Assembly: GCA_964435085.1 (NCBI GenBank)
Contig: CAYSXQ010000004.1
Span: forward strand, 1-53,640
Length of the DNA stretch: 53,640 nt
Direction: 5' to 3'
DNA from: UBA917 sp964435085
GTDB lineage: Bacteria > Patescibacteriota > Patescibacteriia > Patescibacteriales > Patescibacteriaceae
In this document: one piece after another, positions 9,432 through 15,510 of the stretch
Layout of the letters: the number at the start of each line of letters is the position of its first letter
Position numbering within the stretch: position 1 is the stretch's first letter
Translations under genes and position numbers: made by a program
The notes under the pieces: generated by a model
Told to the model about the DNA's origin: nothing
The model's input: the letters and a program-made list of their open reading frames with translations, nothing else
The model's database searches: none

Positions 9432-9460
9432 TTTGCAGCTTTGTCAAAGTATGGTATAAT
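9432..9460 (+). promoter_or_regulatory. Promoter for the major pilin genes
   Basis: TTTGCA and TATAAT are separated by 17 bases. The -10 is preceded by TGG, giving an extended -10 (TGGTATAAT at 9452-9460). A further TGTTATAAT lies at 9401-9409. Strong separate promoters fit a highly expressed pilin. The leader to the ATG is about 65 bases and AT-rich. Confidence 0.6.
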
Positions 9461-9530
9461 TAATTGACTGAAGATTTTTTCATAATTTATCACTTTTTAA
9501 TTTTTAAAAGATTTAGAATTAATAATTTAT

Positions 9531-9989
9531 ATGACTCATCAAAATGAACAAAAAGGTTTCACACTTTTGGAAATCTTGCTCGTGGTGGCTGCTATTGCCA
9601 TCTTGGCTGCGATTGTTATCGTGGCAATTAACCCAACTAAGCAGTTAGGTCAGACTAAGAACGCACAGAGGCGTTCAGATGTAAACTCTATTATCAATGG
9701 TATTTATCAATACTCGATTGATCATGCTGGTTCTTTGCCAGCTGGTATTTCAACAACTGCCACGCAGATTTGTAAGACTGGCACAGCTACAGCGACTTGT
9801 GCGACTTTGGGTCTAACTGACTTGCAAGTTGTGACAGCTAACGAAACTTACCTAACAGCTATTCCAAATGACCCAACTAATACTGCTACTGCTGGTGTTG
9901 GTTACTTTGTCGGTAGATCAGCTAATGGTCGTGTTACTGTGACTGCTCCAAACGCTGAACAGGGTGAGACTATTTCTGTTACTAAGTAA
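9531..9989 (+). CDS. Type IV major pilin-like protein, copy 1
   Basis: The 152-residue prepilin has an 8-residue basic leader and a textbook cut site G9|FTLLEILL. The hydrophobic helix (10-33) is followed by INPTKQLGQTKNAQRRSDV, common in CPR pilins. The head contains C-x8-C (ICKTGTATATC), probably a disulfide loop. Residues 6-48 are identical to those of the next gene while the heads differ. It has its own extended -10 promoter, which suggests it is the main structural subunit. No Shine-Dalgarno sequence is visible. Confidence 0.92.
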   Translation: MTHQNEQKGFTLLEILLVVAAIAILAAIVIVAINPTKQLGQTKNAQRRSDVNSIINGIYQYSIDHAGSLPAGISTTATQICKTGTATATCATLGLTDLQVVTANETYLTAIPNDPTNTATAGVGYFVGRSANGRVTVTAPNAEQGETISVTK

Positions 9990-10026
9990 TAATTTAGGCT
10001 TAGTATTTAAGCCAATTGATAAAGTT

Positions 10027-10545
10027 ATGATTACAAACAAAGAACAAAAAGGCTTTACCTTGCTGGAAATCTTGCTGGTAGTAGCTGCTATTGCCATCTT
10101 GGCGGCGATTGTCATTGTGGCGATTAACCCAACTAAGCAGTTAGGTCAGACTAAGAACGCGCAGCGTCGCGCTGACGTGACTACTATTTTGAACGCTGTC
10201 TATCAATACTCGATTGATAATAACGGTGCTATTCCACCATCTATCTCGACTACAACTCGTAATATCTGTAAGACTGGCGTGAGTTCAACTGTCTGTCAGG
10301 GTGTGGCGGCTGGTTTCGGTGGTGTGGATGTCGGTGGCGTTGGTGTGCAGGCTGGTGCTGTTTACTTGGGTGAGCTGACTACTAGCGAGCTTTACTTAAC
10401 CTCTATTCCAACTGATCCAAGTGGTGTTGGTACTGCTACAACCGGTTACTACATCAGAAAGACTCCTACTAACCGTATTTATGTGGAAGCACCTCATGCT
10501 GAGAGCTTTGACTCTAACACGGTCTATATTAACGTGACTCGTTAA
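10027..10545 (+). CDS. Type IV major pilin-like protein, copy 2
   Basis: I chose the ATG at 10027 rather than an in-frame upstream start at 9964 because it gives MITNKEQKG|FTLLEILL, aligned exactly with copy 1. The protein has 172 residues. Residues 6-48 match copy 1 without a change, and the C-x8-C pair (ICKTGVSSTVC) is conserved. The head is longer and Gly-rich (GGVDVGGVGVQAG). It lies 37 bases after copy 1 and ends before a bidirectional terminator. The pair is a tandem duplication that has diverged only in the exposed head. Confidence 0.92.
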   Translation: MITNKEQKGFTLLEILLVVAAIAILAAIVIVAINPTKQLGQTKNAQRRADVTTILNAVYQYSIDNNGAIPPSISTTTRNICKTGVSSTVCQGVAAGFGGVDVGGVGVQAGAVYLGELTTSELYLTSIPTDPSGVGTATTGYYIRKTPTNRIYVEAPHAESFDSNTVYINVTR

Positions 10546-10558
10546 ATAATAGAATAAT

Positions 10559-10588
10559 AAAAAACACCTCTAATTGAGGTGTTTTTTT
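10559..10588. terminator. Bidirectional rho-independent terminator
   Basis: ACACCTC-taatt-GAGGTGT is followed by seven T and preceded by an A run. It can therefore serve both the pilin operon (+) and the convergent PAP2-like gene (-). Confidence 0.85.
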
Positions 10589-10598
10589 ATTATTATAT

Positions 10599-11030
10599 TT
10601 ATGACCAGAGATAGAAACCAATGAGACTGACCAAGAAACCGATGAGAGCGCCGACGGCGATTTGTGCACTGCTGTGACCGATCTTTTCGCGGAGATGAGG
10701 ATATTTGTCGTCTAGTAATTTATCTTCGTCGAGGTCTTGGACTAGGTCGTTGATGACGGCGCCTTGCTGACCGAGGTAGCGACGGAGGCCGACGGCGTCG
10801 CGGATAGTGAGGACCATAATGACGAAGGTGAGTCCGAACATGGCAGTATCAATGCCCATCTCGAGGCCAATGATAGTGGTGAGACTAACAGTCATGGCGG
10901 CGTGGCCACTAGGCATGCCGGAGTAGGCGACGATGTTTTTAAAACTGAATTTGGTATTATTGGATTTGATGAAAAATTTAGAGCACTGGGCAATGAGGGC
11001 AGCGGCGAGAGGGAGTAGTAGATAAAGCAT
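10599..11030 (-). CDS. Divergent PAP2 family membrane protein (DUF212)
   Basis: The 143-residue protein has hydrophobic segments at about 1-20, 45-75 and 120-142. It carries the signature MPSGHAAM (39-46) and the downstream IRDAVGLRRYLGQQ (77-90). These mark the divergent PAP2 (acid phosphatase/haloperoxidase-related) family, which is probably a lipid-phosphate phosphatase at the membrane. The substrate is unknown. It is divergent from manC, with closely packed back-to-back promoters. Confidence 0.87.
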   Translation of the reverse strand: MLYLLLPLAAALIAQCSKFFIKSNNTKFSFKNIVAYSGMPSGHAAMTVSLTTIIGLEMGIDTAMFGLTFVIMVLTIRDAVGLRRYLGQQGAVINDLVQDLDEDKLLDDKYPHLREKIGHSSAQIAVGALIGFLVSLIGFYLWS

Positions 11031-11033
11031 AAA

Positions 11034-11062
11034 TTGTGTTATTTAGTGGCTTGATTTATAAT
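11034..11062 (+). promoter_or_regulatory. Promoter for the guanylyltransferase gene
   Basis: TTGTGT, a 17-base spacer and TATAAT lie upstream of the ATG at 11101. The expected leader is about 30 bases. It lies next to the reverse-strand promoter. Confidence 0.5.
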
Positions 11063-11065
11063 GCC

Positions 11066-11094
11066 ATTATAGCTTAGCTATTTCTAAGTAACAA
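11066..11094 (-). promoter_or_regulatory. Divergent promoter for the PAP2-like gene
   Basis: On the reverse strand, TTGTTA (11094-11089), a 17-base spacer and TATAAT (11071-11066) point at the gene ending its 5' side at 11030. The two -10 boxes of the divergent pair are only 3 bases apart, so only one polymerase could occupy the region at a time. Confidence 0.5.
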
Positions 11095-11100
11095 GTATTT

Positions 11101-12192
11101 ATGAAAATTGTGATCCGCGCTGGTGGGACTGGCACTAGACTGTGGCCGATGAGTCGGCAGACTAATCCTAAGCAATTTCAAGCGATTGTTGGTGAGGAGT
11201 CCATGATCAAGATGACTTATGATCGAGTTCTAGCGGCTGTCTCTGGTCCTGTTGATATTTTTGTGTCGATTAATCAGGCGATGCTTGGTGTTTTGAAAGA
11301 ATCTTTGCCTGATATCGTTGATGCTAATATTATCACAGAAACTGAATCGAGGAATACTGGTCCAGCGATGTGTCTGGAGGTGTGTTTTTTAGCTGCTGTT
11401 TGTGACAATGACGAAGTGATTGTGTCGGTGCCATCGGATGACTTTATTAGTGACGCTGACGTCTTTCGGAAGTTATTGAAATTATCAGAGGAATTTTTGC
11501 AAAGTCAGCCGGATTATATTTTGACGCCGGCAGTGAAGCCGGCTTATCTGGATACTGGTTATAGTTATTTTAGGGCTGGAGAAAATCTGCTAAGCAATGA
11601 TGGAGAAGAAAAGATTTTTAAGGTGGCGGAAGTAGCCGAGAAGCCTGATGAAAAGAGATGTGGTGAAATGATTGAGAGCGGTGAGTATTATTGTCATACA
11701 GGAATGTATATTTGGCGACTAGGCTATATTAAACAGTTATTTCAAGACTTGCAGCCGGAAATGACCAAGGTGTGTGAGGAGATTGTGGCTTTGATGAAAG
11801 TTGGAAATGCTGAACAAAAAATTACTGAGCTCTATGGAACTCTAGAAAAAATGAGCATTGAGTCGGCGATTACTGATAAGGCGCCAAAGTTGGCGATGAG
11901 CGTGTCTGTGAATCTCGGTTGGTCGGATTTGGGTAAATGGCATATTATTAAGCGGATGTTACTTGCTGATGAGACTAATAATTTGACCAAGGGCCGAGTA
12001 GTGGCTCATAATGCTAGTAATAATTTGATCTATACCACTGATGTGAAGAAAGTGGTGGTGGTTAATGACTTGCATGATTTGATTGTGGTTGATACACCGG
12101 AGGGACTCTTTATTTCTTCTAGTGGGCGGAGTGCGGAGGTGAAGGAGTGTGTGGGGGAGATCAAAGAGAAGGGGTGGGAGGAGTGTTTGTAA
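11101..12192 (+). CDS. manC: Mannose-1-phosphate guanylyltransferase
   Basis: The enzyme makes GDP-mannose from mannose-1-phosphate and GTP for glycan synthesis. The 363 residues hold the nucleotidyltransferase domain with AGGTGTRLWPMSR (7-19), PKQF, VPSDDF, the EKP sugar-site motif and GWSDLGKW. There is no C-terminal cupin isomerase domain, so it is a monofunctional enzyme, not the bifunctional ManC/AlgA. GDP-mannose could feed surface polysaccharide; no glycosyltransferase is next to it. The start has no visible Shine-Dalgarno sequence. Confidence 0.9.
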   Translation: MKIVIRAGGTGTRLWPMSRQTNPKQFQAIVGEESMIKMTYDRVLAAVSGPVDIFVSINQAMLGVLKESLPDIVDANIITETESRNTGPAMCLEVCFLAAVCDNDEVIVSVPSDDFISDADVFRKLLKLSEEFLQSQPDYILTPAVKPAYLDTGYSYFRAGENLLSNDGEEKIFKVAEVAEKPDEKRCGEMIESGEYYCHTGMYIWRLGYIKQLFQDLQPEMTKVCEEIVALMKVGNAEQKITELYGTLEKMSIESAITDKAPKLAMSVSVNLGWSDLGKWHIIKRMLLADETNNLTKGRVVAHNASNNLIYTTDVKKVVVVNDLHDLIVVDTPEGLFISSSGRSAEVKECVGEIKEKGWEECL

Positions 12193-12213
12193 ATTTTTTA
12201 AATAAATAAAAAT

Positions 12214-13239
12214 ATGTTTCTAAAAATTGCGAGTTTTCTGGTGATGGCCATAGTGGTAATGGTTGGTGGCGCTTATGCTTGGTATTATTATGGCTTTGCT
12301 AAGCCAATTCATAAGGAATTTAGTATTACTATTAATCCAGGCTCGAGTGTGGCTCAGATTGCTAGTGAGCTGAAGAAGGCGGGCGTGATTAGTTCGGAAT
12401 GGGCTTTTAAGGCTTATGCTAAGACTTCGGGCCTCGCTGCTAAGCTTCAGGCCGGTGAGTACAAATTGCCATCAGGCATTGATGGTCCGGCTCTGGTGAA
12501 GATGCTAACTCAAGGTAAGGTAACTAAGGATGAAAAAGTGGTCTTGGTGCGTGAAGGACAAACGAATAAAGAGATTGAAAATTATGTACATGATAACAAT
12601 TTGATTATTGATGGCTCTTTTTATCGACAGGCAACAGTGCTGACTAGTCAATTACCGCTTGAATGGAAGGCTAAGTATCCATTTCTAGCTGAAGCACCGA
12701 CTAAGGTGGATTTGGAAGGTTATTTGTTCCCAGACACTTATAGATTATTTAAAGATGATAATGGTGAGGTCTTGGTGACGAAGATGCTGGATAACTTTAA
12801 GAGTAAGGTGACTGAGCAGATGATGACGGATATCAAAGCTCAGAAAAAGACTTTGTATCAGATCTTGATTATGGCTTCGCTCTTGGAGAAGGAAGTGCGC
12901 GGTGAGACGGATATGAAAGTAGTGTCTGGTCTCTTTTGGAATCGTCTGCGTGATAGTGAGCGTCTGGAGTCTTGTGCGACTTTGGCTTATCTCTTGGGAG
13001 TAAATAAGCCGATTTATACGATTGAAGATACACAGATTGATTCGCCTTATAATACTTATCGTAATGATGGCTTGCCACCTACGCCGATTGGTAATCCAGG
13101 TATTGCTGCCATTAACGCGGCTATTTATCCGACCCCTTCGGATTATAAATTCTTCTTGTCGCGGCCTGATACGGGCGAGACGGTCTTTGCGAAGACTTAT
13201 CAGGAGCATTTGGATAATAAGAATAAGTATTTGAAATAA
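12214..13239 (+). CDS. mltG: Endolytic transglycosylase MltG (YceG family)
   Basis: MltG cuts nascent peptidoglycan strands at the membrane and ends their elongation. The 341 residues have an N-terminal membrane anchor (about 3-25). A LysM-like region (about 35-100, ITINPGSSVAQIASELKKAG) precedes the catalytic domain. The active Glu is E225 in ASLLEKEVRGE, followed by FWNRL and LPPTPIGNPG, all family signatures. It starts 21 bases after manC and is probably cotranscribed with it. Confidence 0.94.
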   Translation: MFLKIASFLVMAIVVMVGGAYAWYYYGFAKPIHKEFSITINPGSSVAQIASELKKAGVISSEWAFKAYAKTSGLAAKLQAGEYKLPSGIDGPALVKMLTQGKVTKDEKVVLVREGQTNKEIENYVHDNNLIIDGSFYRQATVLTSQLPLEWKAKYPFLAEAPTKVDLEGYLFPDTYRLFKDDNGEVLVTKMLDNFKSKVTEQMMTDIKAQKKTLYQILIMASLLEKEVRGETDMKVVSGLFWNRLRDSERLESCATLAYLLGVNKPIYTIEDTQIDSPYNTYRNDGLPPTPIGNPGIAAINAAIYPTPSDYKFFLSRPDTGETVFAKTYQEHLDNKNKYLK

Positions 13240-13262
13240 AAAACCGTCAGTTGTGCTGACGG
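13237..13262 (-). terminator. Terminator of the reverse-strand orphan gene
   Basis: Read on the reverse strand, CCGTCAG-cacaa-CTGACGG is followed by six T. In the forward direction the hairpin has no adjacent T run, so it mainly serves the reverse-strand gene, though it may also slow readthrough from mltG. Confidence 0.7.
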
Positions 13263-13275
13263 CTTGTGGAATTTT

Positions 13276-13896
13276 TTAAGCTTGCTTGATCCAGTATTCT
13301 AATTCTGTAAAATCGTAGAAACGATTGTCTTGATTTGTTCTTTTCTTGATTGGTATACGATGGAGCATAGTAATTTTGCCATGCTTTTGTTTGGGATCTA
13401 GTTTGTAGTTGTTGTAAATCTTGCCTGCTTTGAGGTAAGTGTAATTGATTCGTTCATGAGTCCTGTCGACTAAGATTGCTCTTTTTTGATAAATGAAAAA
13501 CAGGTCATGAGCAAGATTTTCAAGTATGTTTTTGGCTTGTCTTTGATGGACTATGTAAGGATGAGGTCTTTGTCGTTCGTTAAGAATAGGGTCTTGGTAA
13601 TTAGCAACTTCTATTTTGACATTGCCTTGGCTGAGCGCTTCGAATTTATTAATATAGTCGATTGCGCTTAATTCTATGGGTCTGACAAAGATGCTTAGAC
13701 CTTGTTCTTGCTTGTTGATGTGTTCAAAGTCCATAATGGTTAGGCTTAAATTAAACCAATCTTCATAGAAATTGAACCATTGCTTTAGGATTGTGTTACT
13801 GCCACTGCTTTTTTTGTGGCTATTGGGATAGAGATCTGAGTGTGCCTTATCTTTTCCGAAAATTGCATTGGGAAGTAAGCTGCAGTTACTAGCCAT
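13276..13896 (-). CDS. Hypothetical protein of unknown function
   Basis: I do not recognise this protein. I place the start at the ATG at 13896 (206 residues) because AAGGAG (13909-13904) lies 7 bases before it, one of the few strong Shine-Dalgarno sequences here. A longer reading would start at 13929. The protein is soluble and basic at its C-terminus (LDPKQKHGKITMLHRIPIKKR). It has no signal peptide or membrane segment and is rich in His, Lys and aromatic residues. A well-formed promoter and its own terminator show it is a stand-alone transcription unit. Its strong ribosome site and isolation set it apart from its neighbours; recent acquisition is possible. Confidence 0.65.
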   Translation of the reverse strand: MASNCSLLPNAIFGKDKAHSDLYPNSHKKSSGSNTILKQWFNFYEDWFNLSLTIMDFEHINKQEQGLSIFVRPIELSAIDYINKFEALSQGNVKIEVANYQDPILNERQRPHPYIVHQRQAKNILENLAHDLFFIYQKRAILVDRTHERINYTYLKAGKIYNNYKLDPKQKHGKITMLHRIPIKKRTNQDNRFYDFTELEYWIKQA

Positions 13897-14000
13897 GATA
13901 GGACTCCTTGTATGTAGTTTGTGAGCCAAAATCGCTTTGACGGACGGCTTGGGCTGGGTAATTTAGAATCAGCTAAGCGCTATATAGGCAAAAAGCTTTG

Positions 14001-14030
14001 TATATACGGCGTTTAGCTCATTATTGTCAA
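14001..14030 (-). promoter_or_regulatory. Promoter of the orphan reverse-strand gene
   Basis: On the reverse strand, TTGACA (14030-14025), an 18-base spacer and TATATA (14006-14001) lie about 100 bases before the chosen start. The -10 region is part of an imperfect inverted repeat (AGCTAAGCGC-TATATA at 13971-13986 with TATATA-C-GGCGTTTAGCT at 14001-14018), a possible operator or leader hairpin. Confidence 0.55.
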
Positions 14031-14092
14031 GGGACGAAGATTATAGTAGTATAGTGAAATGTTGATGTTTTGTCAATGTTTGTCGACATACC

Positions 14093-14135
14093 CTGCCCTA
14101 GAGGACACCCCTCTGGAGAGGGGAATATCCCTCTC
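14093..14135. repeat. GC-rich CCCCTC-type hairpin repeat
   Basis: CCCCTCT-gg-AGAGGGG (14108-14123) lies in a GC-rich island just before the rplJ promoter. It resembles the CCCCTCC-TT-atc-AA-GGAGGGG element before rsmA. The rest of 13930-14135 holds the orphan gene's promoter and no further gene. Confidence 0.55.
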
Positions 14136-14164
14136 TTGACAATTTCCTAATTATTGTCTATATT
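14136..14164 (+). promoter_or_regulatory. Strong promoter of rplJ-rplL
   Basis: TTGACA, a 17-base spacer and TATATT form a near-consensus promoter. Transcription would begin near 14171, just before the L10 leader. Confidence 0.8.
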
Positions 14165-14180
14165 TAGCCCATAACTAAAC

Positions 14181-14272
14181 AGTCGCAGACAGTGAGCGGT
14201 CAATAAGACTCACCGAGATTGGATATTAGTCTTTGTGACTAAATTCTCTGCGGCTTCATTAGCCGTTTTTTT
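14181..14272 (+). promoter_or_regulatory. Ribosomal protein L10 leader with attenuator
   Basis: This matches the known L10 leader: GCAGACAGTGAGCGGTC...GACTCACCGAGA, closed by a CGCAGA/TCTGCG stem (14184-14189 with 14247-14252) and containing a GTGAG/CTCAC inner stem. Immediately after is a terminator, CGGCT-tcatt-AGCCG plus seven T (14251-14272). The terminator stem shares bases 14251-14252 with the leader's closing stem. The two cannot fully coexist, which suggests L10/L12-dependent attenuation. Confidence 0.8.
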
Positions 14273-14293
14273 ATAGCTAATTAACAAAACATT

Positions 14294-14818
14294 ATGGCCA
14301 AAACAAAACTACAAAAGCAGGTCATATTGCGCGATCTTGAAGCAAAGCTTGCCAAGTCTAAGGCTGTGGTTTTTGCTCGTTTCAATGGTTTTGGTGTAGC
14401 TCAGAATGAAGAGCTACGCAACAAGCTTCGCAGCGAAGATAGTGAATACTATGTAGCTAAGAAGACCTTGCTCACCAAAGCCTTGTCTGGAGCAGGACTT
14501 ACTGATTTTGACGCTAAGTCGAGTGAGGGCCAAATGGCCGTTATCTTTGGCTACGGTGATGAAATCAGCCCAGCTAAGACACTAGCCAGCTTCGTGAAGA
14601 GTTCCGAAGGCAAAATTGAATTTGCCGGCGGTATCTTGGAAGGTCGTATTATCAACAAAGCAGAGGTAGCGGCACTCGCTAACTTGCCAAGCCGTGAAGA
14701 ATTGTATGCGAAGATCGTTGGTTCGATCAATGCTCCAGTTTCTGGCTTTGTCAACGCTTTGGCTGGTAATTTGCGTAATATCGTCTATGTCCTTAAAGCA
14801 ATTGAGGGCAAAAAATAA
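14294..14818 (+). CDS. rplJ: 50S ribosomal protein L10 (uL10)
   Basis: The 174 residues are the usual length. KAVVFARFNGFGVAQNEELRNKLR and the following KKTLLTKAL match the uL10 core, and the C-terminal helix (FVNALAGNLRNIVYVLKAI) is the L12-dimer binding site. It forms the base of the ribosomal stalk. It lies behind the L10 leader and directly before rplL. Unusually, rplK-rplA and rpoB-rpoC, which flank this pair in most bacteria, are not here. Confidence 0.96.
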   Translation: MAKTKLQKQVILRDLEAKLAKSKAVVFARFNGFGVAQNEELRNKLRSEDSEYYVAKKTLLTKALSGAGLTDFDAKSSEGQMAVIFGYGDEISPAKTLASFVKSSEGKIEFAGGILEGRIINKAEVAALANLPSREELYAKIVGSINAPVSGFVNALAGNLRNIVYVLKAIEGKK

Positions 14819-14842
14819 TTAATAAACACTAATAATAAACAT

Positions 14843-15241
14843 ATGGAAGACAAGAAAGATGTAATCGTACCTGAGAAGTTTGCTTCTTTGGTCAGCTCAA
14901 TTGAAAAAATGTCCGTTTTGGACTTGGCCGAATTGGTCAAAATCTTAGAAGAAAAGTTTGGTGTGTCTGCTGCTGCTCCTGCTATGATGATGGCTGGTCC
15001 TGCTGCTAGCGCTGAAGCTGTTGAAGAAAAGGACAGCTTTGATGTCGAACTCACTGACGGTGGTGCTAACAAGATCAATGTCATTAAGGCTATCCGCACT
15101 GTGACTGAACTCGGTCTTAAGGAAGCTAAGGATTTGGTCGATGGCGCTCCTGCCATGGTCAAGGCCGGTGCTTCTAAGGATGAAGCTAACAAGATGAAGG
15201 CAGTCCTCGAAGAAGCTGGTGCTAAGGTGACTCTTAAGTAA
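14843..15241 (+). CDS. rplL: 50S ribosomal protein L7/L12 (bL12)
   Basis: The 132 residues hold the N-terminal dimerisation helices (about 10-40), an Ala-rich hinge (about 45-62) and the C-terminal factor-binding domain. That domain has INVIKAIRTVTELGLKEAKD and the VDGAPAMVKAGASKDEA helix. It recruits translational GTPases to the ribosome. It begins 24 bases after rplJ and ends before a clear terminator. Confidence 0.97.
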   Translation: MEDKKDVIVPEKFASLVSSIEKMSVLDLAELVKILEEKFGVSAAAPAMMMAGPAASAEAVEEKDSFDVELTDGGANKINVIKAIRTVTELGLKEAKDLVDGAPAMVKAGASKDEANKMKAVLEEAGAKVTLK

Positions 15242-15258
15242 GAGTTGAGTCTACTGTT

Positions 15259-15296
15259 AAAAGGACGTTTCCGATTGGAGGCGTCCTTTTTTGTTT
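15259..15296 (+). terminator. Terminator of rplJ-rplL
   Basis: AAAAGGACG pairs with CGTCCTTTT and is followed by more T, 18 bases after the rplL stop codon. Confidence 0.85.
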
Positions 15297-15307
15297 AGGT
15301 AATTGGG

Positions 15308-15441
15308 TTAATTTCAAATTTAAAATTTCAAATTTAAAAACAATTTCAAATGTTACAAATCATAATTTAAAAACGTTTAAAAATTAAAACATTGGGTCAT
15401 TAAGATTTGTTTTGAAATTTGAAATTTTAAATTTGAAATTA
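15308..15441. repeat. AT-rich intergenic inverted repeat, family A
   Basis: The left arm ATTTCAAATTTAAAATTTC and the right arm GAAATTTGAAATTTTAAATTTGAAAT flank a core with AAAAACAATTTCAAATGTTAC. Arms and core match the elements at 2127-2240 and 30228-30367. It lies between the rplL terminator and the next promoter. Confidence 0.75.
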
Positions 15442-15449
15442 ATCTGGCT

Positions 15450-15478
15450 TTGACATTAATCCCTACAAGCTCTAAAAT
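15450..15478 (+). promoter_or_regulatory. Promoter of the O-antigen ligase-like gene
   Basis: TTGACA, a 17-base spacer and TAAAAT give a strong promoter starting a short leader of about 26 bases before the ATG at 15511. Confidence 0.75.
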
Positions 15479-15510
15479 TACCCTATATTAATAAATAACT
15501 ACCTAATCCT

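Noticed and set aside
9964..10026. Upstream start for the second pilin
   Set aside because: It would add 21 residues before the prepilin leader and overlap the first pilin gene. The ATG at 10027 aligns with copy 1.
10764..11018. 84-residue forward reading frame opposite the PAP2-like gene
   Set aside because: The reverse-strand frame has a clear family signature (MPSGHAAM) and promoter; the forward one is a shadow.
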